Source: Streptomyces collinus Tu 365 (lineage in GTDB: Bacteria > Actinomycetota > Actinomycetes > Streptomycetales > Streptomycetaceae). From it: 64,000 nucleotides of DNA. Of the stretch, positions 50,518 through 57,985 are shown one piece after another. How positions within the stretch are numbered: the first letter of the stretch is position 1; the number at the start of each line of letters is the position of its first letter. Below the pieces are notes generated by a model. The model did not search any database, was not told where the DNA came from, and was given only the letters and a program-made list of their open reading frames with translations. Position numbers and translations under genes: made by a program. Where the stretch lies: the NCBI RefSeq assembly GCF_000444875.1, contig NC_021985.1:5290170-5354169 (forward strand). Reading direction: 5' to 3'.

Positions 50518-50952
50518 TCAAGGGGTGGGTGAGGATGTGGTGGTGGCCTCCTCGCGCGCGACCGCCGTCCGCGCGCCCCGGAGGGTGCGCCCCTCGGACA
50601 GGGCGAGGAACGCGCAGACCGCCGCCAGCGAGGCCTCCGCCACCGCGCACGCGGCCGCCTCGGCGAGCTGGGCACCGGCCGACGCCGTGGTGAGGTCGAA
50701 CCACGCGTCGAGCACCGCCACCGCCGCCGTGGCGGAGGCGGTGAGACGGGCTCGGGGGTCCTCGCGCAGTCCGAGCGTCGCGGTGGCGGCGCACCCGGCG
50801 GCCAGCAGCACGTCGAGGCCGATCCAGGCCAGCGACCAGTGCCGCACCTGGGTGCTGCCCGGCAGGGTCAGGGCGAGCACCACCATCCACGGCACGAGCA
50901 GGACGGCCCCCGTCCCGAGCAGGAGCAACGCCCACCTCAACTCCGCTTTCAT
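50518..50952 (-). CDS. Four-helix membrane protein of unknown function
   Basis: 144 residues with about four membrane helices (LLLLGTGAVLLVPWMVVLALTL; WIGLDVLLAAGCAATATLGL; SATAAVAVLDAWFDL; AAACAVAEASLAAVCAFLAL). The C-terminus is charged. It precedes the STAND ATPase gene on the same strand by about 75 bases and may be expressed with it. AAGGGG lies before the ATG. No family recognised. Confidence 0.78.
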   Translation of the reverse strand: MKAELRWALLLLGTGAVLLVPWMVVLALTLPGSTQVRHWSLAWIGLDVLLAAGCAATATLGLREDPRARLTASATAAVAVLDAWFDLTTASAGAQLAEAAACAVAEASLAAVCAFLALSEGRTLRGARTAVAREEATTTSSPTP

Positions 50953-51076
50953 CACAGCCCCTTCGGTCGTCTTCCCGTCCCGTGCGCTCCACAGTAGACC
51001 GCAGAGAAAATTCTGCAAAGAAAAATCGGCACACATCGGGGACGACTCAGGGGTCCCCAGGGTTACGGTGACCCAC

Positions 51077-51667
51077 ATGAGCGACGGCATGCCCGAGATG
51101 ACCAGCCTTGAGCGCACGGCGCTGTACAAGTCCCTCGGCAACCCCCTGCGCCGCCGGATCCTCGACTACCTCGGCCGGCACGGCGAGGCGAACTCCACCG
51201 TGCTCGCCCGCGAACTCGGCGAGAGCTCCGGCACCACCAGCTACCACCTGCGCAAACTCGCCGAGCAGCGGCTCATCGAGGAGATCCCGGAGAAGTCCGG
51301 CGGCCGCGAACGCTGGTGGCGCGCCCTCCCCTTCCGCCACACCACCCCGGACCCGGCGGCGATGACCCCCGAGGAGTACGCCGCCGCCGAACAGCTCGCC
51401 CACCTCAAGATCGAGGTCGACACCGCCCTCTTCCGCCGCGCCCACCAGGAGTACCGCGGCCCCGACGGCTGGGCCCAGGTCCAGCGCAACGGCACCTGGA
51501 TGACCAGGGAGGACCTGCTCGCCTTCCTGCGTGACTACCACGCGCTGGTCGAGCGCCACGGCCACACCCGGGAGGAGGCCCCGGAGGGGGCGCGCCCGGT
51601 GTCGATGCGTTTCTACGCGGTGCCGGAGCGCGTGGGAGAGTGGAACGGTGAACCGACTGGCCCATGA
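51077..51667 (+). CDS. ArsR-family winged-helix regulator
   Basis: 196 residues. N-terminal ArsR/SmtB-like winged helix (LERTALYKSLGNPLRRRILDYLGRHGEANSTVLARELGESSGTTSYHLRKLAEQRLIEEIPEKSGGRERWWRAL) with a longer C-terminal helical domain of the HTH_20 type; no metal-binding Cys pairs, so metal sensing is unlikely. The last 20 bases overlap the start of the DUF255 gene, so both are translationally coupled. ATG 51077 or GTG 51068. Confidence 0.92.
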   Translation: MSDGMPEMTSLERTALYKSLGNPLRRRILDYLGRHGEANSTVLARELGESSGTTSYHLRKLAEQRLIEEIPEKSGGRERWWRALPFRHTTPDPAAMTPEEYAAAEQLAHLKIEVDTALFRRAHQEYRGPDGWAQVQRNGTWMTREDLLAFLRDYHALVERHGHTREEAPEGARPVSMRFYAVPERVGEWNGEPTGP

Positions 51668-53678
51668 GACGTCCCCGTACCTGCTCCAGCACGCCGACAA
51701 CCCCGTCGCCTGGTGGCCGTGGTCGGCCGCCGCGTTCGACGAGGCCCGCAAGGCGAACAAGCCGGTTCTGCTGAGCGTCGGCTACTCGAGCTGCCACTGG
51801 TGCCATGTCATGGCCGGCGAATCCTTCGAGGACGAAGCCACCGCCGCCTACCTGAACGAGCACTTCGTCAGCGTCAAGGTCGACCGCGAGGAGCGGCCCG
51901 ACGTCGACGCCGTCTACATGGAGGCCGTGCAGGCGGCCACCGGGCAGGGCGGCTGGCCCATGACCGTGTTCCTCACGCCGGACGCGGAGCCGTTCTACTT
52001 CGGAACGTACTTCCCGCCCGAGCCCCGGCACGGCATGCCCTCGTTCCGGCAGGTGCTCGAAGGGGTCCGGCACGCCTGGGACGAGCGGCGGGACGAGGTC
52101 GGCGAGGTGGCCGGGAAGATCGTGCGCGACCTCGCCCAGCGGGAGATCGCCTACCAGACCGCCCGGGTGCCGGGCGAGCAGGAGACCGCGCAGGCGCTCC
52201 TCGGGCTCACCCGCGAGTACGACCAGCAGCGCGGCGGATTCGGCGGCGCGCCGAAGTTCCCGCCGTCCATGGTGCTGGAGTTCCTGCTGCGCCACCACGC
52301 GCGGACCGGCGCCGAGGGCGCGCTGCAGATGGCCGCGGACACCTGTGAGCGGATGGCCCGGGGCGGCATCTACGACCAGCTCGGCGGCGGGTTCGCCCGG
52401 TACTCCGTCGACCGCGACTGGGTCGTGCCGCACTTCGAGAAGATGCTGTACGACAACGCCCTGCTGTGCCGGGTGTACGCGCACCTGTGGCGGGCCACCG
52501 GGTCCGACCTGGCCCGGCGGGTCGCGCTGGAGACCGCCGACTTCATGGTGCGCGAACTGCGCACCGGCGAGGGCGGGTTCGCCTCGGCGCTCGACGCCGA
52601 CAGCGACGACGGCGAGGGGCGGCACGTCGAGGGCGCGTACTACGTGTGGACCCCCGAGGAGCTGCGCCGGGCCCTCGGAGAGGAGGACGCCGAACTCGCC
52701 GTGCGGTACTTCGGGGTGACGGAGGAGGGCACGTTCGAGCACGGCCGGTCGGTGCTCCAGCTCCCGCAGGGGGAAACCCTGTTCGACGCCGGCCGGGTCG
52801 CGTCGGTCAGGGAGCGGCTGCTGGCGGCGCGGGCGGAGCGGCCCGCGCCCGGCCGGGACGACAAGGTCGTGGCCGCCTGGAACGGGCTCGCGGTCGCCGC
52901 GCTCGCCGAGACCGGCGCGTACTTCGGCCGGCCCGACCTGGTCGACGCCGCGGTGGCCGCCGCCGACCTCCTCGTGCGGGTGCACCTCGACGAGCACGCG
53001 CGGCTCGCGCGGACCAGCCGGGACGGCCGGGTGGGACCCAACGCCGGTGTGCTGGAGGACTACGCCGACGTCGCCGAGGGCTTCCTCGCGCTCGCGTCCG
53101 TGACCGGCGAGGGTGTCTGGCTGGACTTCGCGGGGCTGCTCCTGGACCAGGTGACGACCCGGTTCACCGATCCGGAGAGCGGCGCCCTGTACGACACGGC
53201 CGCCGACGCCGAGCGGCTCATCCGCCGGCCCCAGGACCCGACCGACAACGCCACCCCCTCGGGCTGGACCGCGGCGGCCGGCGCGCTGCTGGGCTACGCG
53301 GCCCACACCGGTTCCGAGGCCCACCGGACCGCCGCGGAGCGGGCGCTGGGCGTCGTCAAGGCGCTCGGGCCGCGCGTGCCGCGGTTCATCGGGTGGGGGC
53401 TGGCCGTCGCCGAGGCGCTGCTGGACGGGCCGAAGGAGGTCGCCGTCGTCGGGCCGTCGGTCGACGAGCGGACGGCCGCCCTGCACCGCACGGCGCTCCT
53501 GGGCACCGCCCCGGGGGCGGTGGTGGCCGTAGGGACTGCGGAGAGTGACGAGTTCCCCCTGCTCGCCGGCCGTCCGCTGGTGGGCGGTGAGCCGACGGCG
53601 TACGTCTGCCGCAACTTCACCTGTGACGCCCCTACGACGGACCCGGAACGGCTGGGCGGGGCGCTGGGCCGGTCCTGA
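51648..53678 (+). CDS. DUF255 thioredoxin domain-containing protein (YyaL/SSP411 type)
   Basis: 676 residues. N-terminal thioredoxin-like DUF255 domain with the CxxC motif (SYSSCHWCHVMAGESFEDEATAAYLN; VDREERPDVDAVYMEAVQAATGQGGWPMTVFLTPDAEPFYFGTYFPPE), then an (alpha/alpha)6-barrel similar to N-acylglucosamine 2-epimerases (for example HFEKMLYDNALLCRVYAHLW; DSDDGEGRHVEGAYYVWTPEEL; DDKVVAAWNGLAVAALAE). The family is widespread but its reaction is not established; a cellular redox or sugar role has been proposed. GTG 51648 follows GGGAGAG and overlaps the ArsR gene. Confidence 0.94.
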   Translation: MNRLAHETSPYLLQHADNPVAWWPWSAAAFDEARKANKPVLLSVGYSSCHWCHVMAGESFEDEATAAYLNEHFVSVKVDREERPDVDAVYMEAVQAATGQGGWPMTVFLTPDAEPFYFGTYFPPEPRHGMPSFRQVLEGVRHAWDERRDEVGEVAGKIVRDLAQREIAYQTARVPGEQETAQALLGLTREYDQQRGGFGGAPKFPPSMVLEFLLRHHARTGAEGALQMAADTCERMARGGIYDQLGGGFARYSVDRDWVVPHFEKMLYDNALLCRVYAHLWRATGSDLARRVALETADFMVRELRTGEGGFASALDADSDDGEGRHVEGAYYVWTPEELRRALGEEDAELAVRYFGVTEEGTFEHGRSVLQLPQGETLFDAGRVASVRERLLAARAERPAPGRDDKVVAAWNGLAVAALAETGAYFGRPDLVDAAVAAADLLVRVHLDEHARLARTSRDGRVGPNAGVLEDYADVAEGFLALASVTGEGVWLDFAGLLLDQVTTRFTDPESGALYDTAADAERLIRRPQDPTDNATPSGWTAAAGALLGYAAHTGSEAHRTAAERALGVVKALGPRVPRFIGWGLAVAEALLDGPKEVAVVGPSVDERTAALHRTALLGTAPGAVVAVGTAESDEFPLLAGRPLVGGEPTAYVCRNFTCDAPTTDPERLGGALGRS

Positions 53679-53756
53679 CCGGCGAAGACGCGTGCGGACA
53701 GGAAAGCGAACTGTCCGTATGTGAGCAGGTGTTCGGATAGATCCCGCTACCCGACC

Positions 53757-53789
53757 GCCGTTCCGAAACACACTATTTATCGGAACGGC
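53757..53789. promoter_or_regulatory. Inverted repeat with AT-rich loop before the glycan operon
   Basis: GCCGTTCCG (53757-53765) and CGGAACGGC (53781-53789) are perfect 9-bp arms around AAACACACTATTTAT. It may end the DUF255 transcript or be a regulator site for the operon starting at 53887. Confidence 0.5.
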
Positions 53790-53886
53790 TGCCCTGTTTC
53801 ACATTCCCCCCTTAGTCTCTGCACAGCGACGTCACGAGTGTGACGCACCGTCGCGTCGCTGGGGGTATCAAAGATCTGGGGGGATC

Positions 53887-55155
53887 TTGCTGACGTCTGT
53901 CTTCATCGCTGCTGTTTCGCTTGCCCTGTTCTGGATGGCCGCCTTCACCCTGTGGTGGCAGATGCACGCGTGGCGTACGCCCGAGGTGCTGGCCTCCACC
54001 CGGTTCAGCGCTCCGGACGGGGGCGAGCACCTGTCGTTCTCGCTGCTCCTGCCCGCGCGGCACGAGCAAGCCGTACTGGACCACACCATCCAGCGCCTGC
54101 TGGAGTCCTCACACACCGACTTCGAGATCATCGTGATCGTCGGACACGACGATCCCGGGACCACGGCGGTGGCCGAACGGGCCGCCGAGCGCGACCCGCG
54201 CGTCCGTGTCGTCGTCGACACCCACGAGAAGAAGAACAAGCCGAAGGCCATGAACACGGCGCTGCCGCACTGCCGCGGCGACGTCGTCGGGGTCTTCGAC
54301 GCGGAGGACCAGGTCCATCCGGAGCTGCTGGCCCACGTCGACCACGCGTTCCGGACCACCGGCGCCGACGTGGTCCAGGGCGGGGTCCAGCTCATCAACT
54401 TCCATTCGAGCTGGTACAGCCTGCGCAACTGCCTGGAGTACTTCTTCTGGTTCCGTTCGCGGCTGCACCTGCACGCGCAGAAGGGATTCATCCCGCTCGG
54501 CGGGAACACCGTCTTCGTCCGCACGGACGTCCTCAGGGAGGCGGACGGCTGGGACCCCGACTGCCTGGCCGAGGACTGCGACCTGGGCGTGCGCCTGTCC
54601 AGCGTCGGCAAGAAGGTCGTCGTCGCCTACGACTCCGACATGGTCACCCGTGAGGAGACCCCGGGCTCGCTGATGTCGCTGCTGAAGCAGCGCACCCGCT
54701 GGAACCAGGGCTTCCTCCAGGTGTACCGGAAGAAGGACTGGAAGCAGCTGCCGGGCTTCGGGCAGCGGCTGCTCGCCCGGTACACGCTGATGACGCCGTT
54801 CCTGCAGGCGTTCTCCGGCGTGGTCATCCCGCTGAACACGGCCGTCGCGCTCTTCCTCGACGTGCCCGTCGGGATCGCCTTCCTGACCTTCCTGCCGCTG
54901 GTGACGGCCGCCGTCACCTTCGTCTTCGAGGTGGTCGGGCTGCACGACTTCGGCCGGCAGTACGGGCTCAGGGTCCGCTTCGTCCACTACGCCAAGCTCA
55001 TCATGGGCGGCCCGTTCTACCAGGTCCTCCTGGCCGGGGCCGCGATCCGCGCCGTCTGGCGCGAGCAGCGCGGCCGCAACGACTGGGAGCTGACCACGCA
55101 CGTCGGCGCGCACCTCGCCGCGGCCGAACCGATTCGAGAGGACGTTCCCGCGTGA
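53887..55155 (+). CDS. Membrane glycosyltransferase, GT2 family (processive, QxxRW)
   Basis: 422 residues. One N-terminal membrane helix, a cytosolic GT-A domain with LLLPARHEQAVLDHTIQRLLES, DAEDQVHP (DxD-like, metal/UDP) and EDCDLGVRL, the acceptor-channel motif Q268-R-T-R-W272 (KQRTRWNQGFLQVYRK), and three C-terminal helices (LMTPFLQAFSGVVIPLNTAVALFLDV; VGIAFLTFLPLVTAAVTFVFEVVGL; LIMGGPFYQVLLAGAAIRAV). QxxRW and the channel mark processive beta-glycan synthases of the cellulose/chitin/hyaluronan type; the sugar is unknown. TTG start with GGGGGG upstream. Overlaps the next gene by 4 bases. Confidence 0.92.
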   Translation: MLTSVFIAAVSLALFWMAAFTLWWQMHAWRTPEVLASTRFSAPDGGEHLSFSLLLPARHEQAVLDHTIQRLLESSHTDFEIIVIVGHDDPGTTAVAERAAERDPRVRVVVDTHEKKNKPKAMNTALPHCRGDVVGVFDAEDQVHPELLAHVDHAFRTTGADVVQGGVQLINFHSSWYSLRNCLEYFFWFRSRLHLHAQKGFIPLGGNTVFVRTDVLREADGWDPDCLAEDCDLGVRLSSVGKKVVVAYDSDMVTREETPGSLMSLLKQRTRWNQGFLQVYRKKDWKQLPGFGQRLLARYTLMTPFLQAFSGVVIPLNTAVALFLDVPVGIAFLTFLPLVTAAVTFVFEVVGLHDFGRQYGLRVRFVHYAKLIMGGPFYQVLLAGAAIRAVWREQRGRNDWELTTHVGAHLAAAEPIREDVPA

Positions 55156-56804
55156 CCTCGATCCTTCCCGCGGTGACCGCTCCCGAGGTCCCCGCGCAGC
55201 GCACGGCCGTGCCCGCGGACCGTCCGGGCGGGCTGCCGCGGCCGCCGGAGCGGCTCCGCTCCTCCCGTTCCGACCTCCTGCTGTGCGGTCTGCTGCTCGT
55301 GGCGATCCTGGTGGTGCAGGCCTGGAACATCGCCGACTACCCGACCCTCAGCGACGACGAGGGCACCTACCTCGCCCAGGCCTGGGCCGTCCAGCAGGGC
55401 AGGGGCCTGGCCCACTACACCTACTGGTACGACCATCCCCCGCTGGGCTGGGTGCAGATCGCCCTGCTGAGCTGGATCCCGTCGGCGGTGAGCCCCGGTT
55501 CGATGAACGTGGGCAGCATGCGGGCCGTCATGCTCGTGGTCAGCGGCGTCAGCGCGGTGCTGGTGTACGTGCTGGGGCGCCGGCTCTCGCTGCCCCGCTG
55601 GGCGGCCGGGCTCGGCATGGTCCTGTTCGGGCTGTCCCCGCTGGCGGTCGTCCTCCAGCGGGAGATCTTCCTCGACAACATCGCGGTGATGTGGCTGCTG
55701 CTGGCGTTCTGCCTGGCGGCCTCGCCCAGCCGGCACCTGTGGCACCACTTCGGCGCGGGTCTCGCCGCCGCCGCGGCCGTGCTCACCAAGGAGACGATGC
55801 TCGTCGTCCTGCCCGCGCTGTTCGTCACGATGTGGCGGCACAGCCACCGCGACACCCGGAAGTTCGCCCTCACCGGGGCGGTCACCGCGTGCGTCCTGAT
55901 CGGCTTCTCGTACCCGCTGTTCGCCCTGCTGAAGGGCGAGCTGCTGCCGGGCGCCGGGCACGTGTCGCTGTGGGACGGCATCAAGTACCAGATGTCCCGG
56001 CCCGGTTCGGGCTTCATCCTGAACACCTCCTCCGGTTCGTACGGGGTGCTGCACTCCTGGCTCTACTACGACCGGGTGCTGCCGCTGGGCGGCCTGGCCG
56101 GGGCCCTGCTGCTGATCGTCACCTGGCGCTGGTCGGTCACCGCGCGCGCCCTGGCCGGGCCGGCGCTGGCCGTGGCGATCCTCGCCGCGGTGGCGCTGCG
56201 CCCCAACGGCTACCTGCCCGCCATGTACGTCATCGGCGCCCTGCCGTTCCTGGCCCTGGTGCTGGCCGGCGGCACCGCCTCGGTCGCGCACGCGGTGCTG
56301 CGCCGCCGCCGGGCCACGGGCGAGAGGCGCCACGTCACCGGTCTCCGGTACGCCCTGGCGGCCGCGCTGGCCCTGGTGGCGGGCGCCTACGTCGTGCCGC
56401 ACTGGTACGACGGCGACCGCACGGCCCTGACCGCCGACGCCAACCGGCCCTACCGGCAGGCGTCCGCCTGGCTCGGCACCCGGGTCGAGGACCCGGCGCA
56501 CACCCGGGTCCTCGTCGACGACGCCCTCTGGCTGGACCTGGTGCACGCCGGGTACCGGCCCGGGCTCGGCGCCATCTGGTTCTACAAGGCCGACCTCGAC
56601 CCGGCCGTCACCAAGACCATGCCGCACGGCTGGCGGGACATCGACTACGTCGTCGCCTCGCCCACCGTCCGCCGCGACGCCCGGGACCTGCCCAACGTCA
56701 AGGCGGCCATCCGGCACTCCGAACCGGTCGCCGTCTTCGGCACCGGAGCGGACCGCATCGAGATCCGGCAGGTCCGGACGGCAGCCGCGGGAGGCGCGCG
56801 ATGA
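55152..56804 (+). CDS. GT39-like polytopic membrane glycosyltransferase
   Basis: 550 residues with about ten membrane helices. The first extracytoplasmic loop has LSDDEGTYLAQAWAVQQGRGLAHYTYWYDHPPLGWVQ, matching the catalytic acidic pair and loop of the ArnT/PMT (GT39) fold that uses lipid-linked sugars on the outer face. The C-terminus carries a soluble domain of about 150 residues (ASAWLGTRVEDPAHTRVLVDDALWLDLVHAGYRPGLG). GTG start overlapping the previous stop (GTGA). Adds a sugar from a polyprenyl-phosphate carrier to the glycan or a protein (inference). Confidence 0.9.
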   Translation: MTSILPAVTAPEVPAQRTAVPADRPGGLPRPPERLRSSRSDLLLCGLLLVAILVVQAWNIADYPTLSDDEGTYLAQAWAVQQGRGLAHYTYWYDHPPLGWVQIALLSWIPSAVSPGSMNVGSMRAVMLVVSGVSAVLVYVLGRRLSLPRWAAGLGMVLFGLSPLAVVLQREIFLDNIAVMWLLLAFCLAASPSRHLWHHFGAGLAAAAAVLTKETMLVVLPALFVTMWRHSHRDTRKFALTGAVTACVLIGFSYPLFALLKGELLPGAGHVSLWDGIKYQMSRPGSGFILNTSSGSYGVLHSWLYYDRVLPLGGLAGALLLIVTWRWSVTARALAGPALAVAILAAVALRPNGYLPAMYVIGALPFLALVLAGGTASVAHAVLRRRRATGERRHVTGLRYALAAALALVAGAYVVPHWYDGDRTALTADANRPYRQASAWLGTRVEDPAHTRVLVDDALWLDLVHAGYRPGLGAIWFYKADLDPAVTKTMPHGWRDIDYVVASPTVRRDARDLPNVKAAIRHSEPVAVFGTGADRIEIRQVRTAAAGGAR

Positions 56805-57985
56805 GCGGCCACGAGTACACCGTCCCGGCCCCCGGCCTGGACGCCGCCGAGGTCGCCGAGCCCGGCGCCGTCACCATCGTCGTCCCGACGTTCAACGAGT
56901 CCGCGAACGTCGGGCAGTTGCTGCGGCAGATCACCGAGTCGGTGCCCGCGCGGCTGCCCTGCGAGGTCGTCTTCGTCGACGACTCCACCGACGACACCCC
57001 CGAGGTGATCCGGCGGGCCGCGCAGGACTGCCCGTTCCCGGTGGCCGTGCTGCACCGGGAGGAACCGGTCGGCGGGCTCGGCGGGGCGGTGGTCGAGGGG
57101 CTGCGGGCGGCGGCCTCGGAGTGGATCGTGGTGATGGACGGCGACTGCCAGCACCCGCCGTCCCTGGTGCCCGAGCTGGTGGCCACCGGCGAGCGGGCCA
57201 ACGCCGGTCTCGTCGTCGCCTCCCGGTACATCGAGGGCGGCAGCCGGGCCGGTCTCGCCGGCAGCTACCGGGTGGCCGTCTCACGCGGCGCGACCTGGCT
57301 GACCAAGGCCCTCTTCCCGCGCCGGCTGCACGGCATCAGCGACCCCATGAGCGGCTTCTTCGCCATCCGGCGCAGCGCCGTCACGGCGGACGTGCTCAAG
57401 CCGCTCGGCTACAAGATCCTGCTGGAGCTGGCTGTGCGCAGCCGGCCCCGGCAGGTCGCCGAGGTGCCGTTCGTCTTCCAGGACCGGTTCGCGGGGGAGT
57501 CCAAGTCGACCGCGAAGGAGGGCCTGCGCTTCCTGCACCACCTGGCCGGGCTGCGCACCGCCTCGCCGCTCGCGCGCATGGTCGGCTTCGGGCTGATCGG
57601 CGCGAGCGGGTTCGTGCCGAACCTCGTCGGCCTGTGGGCGCTGACCGTCCTCGGAATGCACTACGTGCCCGCCGAGATCGTCGCCAACCAGTTCGGTGTC
57701 GCCTGGAACTTCCTGCTCATCGAGCAGCTGCTGTTCCGCGACCGGCGCGCGCACCGCCGCTGGTGGGACCGGCTGGGCCGGTTCGCGCTGCTCGCCAACG
57801 CCGATCTGGTGCTGCGCATCCCCCTGATCGCGCTGCTGGTGGACCGGTTCCGTATGGGCGCGCTCCCCGCCACCGCGCTCGCGCTGGTGCTGACGTTCGT
57901 CCTGCGCTTCGTGGGGACCGAAGCGCTGGTGTACCTCCCGCGCCGCCGCCGCGGGGCTCGTACGACCGCTAGGAGAGCCGTGTGA
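56801..57985 (+). CDS. GT2-GtrA fusion, polyprenyl-phosphate sugar synthase/flippase type
   Basis: 394 residues. Residues 25-240 form a GT2 dolichyl-phosphate mannose synthase-like domain (VTIVVPTFNESANVGQLLRQI; VVFVDDSTDD; MDGDCQHPPSLVPEL; KILLELAVRSRPRQVAEVPFVFQDRFAGESK). Residues 265-390 are a GtrA-like four-helix membrane domain (MVGFGLIGASGFVPNLVGLWALTVLG; NQFGVAWNFLLIEQLLFRDR). Such pairs make a polyprenyl-phosphate sugar on the inner leaflet and flip it, the substrate of the GT39 protein upstream. ATG overlaps the previous stop by 4 bases (ATGA). Confidence 0.92.
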   Translation: MSGHEYTVPAPGLDAAEVAEPGAVTIVVPTFNESANVGQLLRQITESVPARLPCEVVFVDDSTDDTPEVIRRAAQDCPFPVAVLHREEPVGGLGGAVVEGLRAAASEWIVVMDGDCQHPPSLVPELVATGERANAGLVVASRYIEGGSRAGLAGSYRVAVSRGATWLTKALFPRRLHGISDPMSGFFAIRRSAVTADVLKPLGYKILLELAVRSRPRQVAEVPFVFQDRFAGESKSTAKEGLRFLHHLAGLRTASPLARMVGFGLIGASGFVPNLVGLWALTVLGMHYVPAEIVANQFGVAWNFLLIEQLLFRDRRAHRRWWDRLGRFALLANADLVLRIPLIALLVDRFRMGALPATALALVLTFVLRFVGTEALVYLPRRRRGARTTARRAV

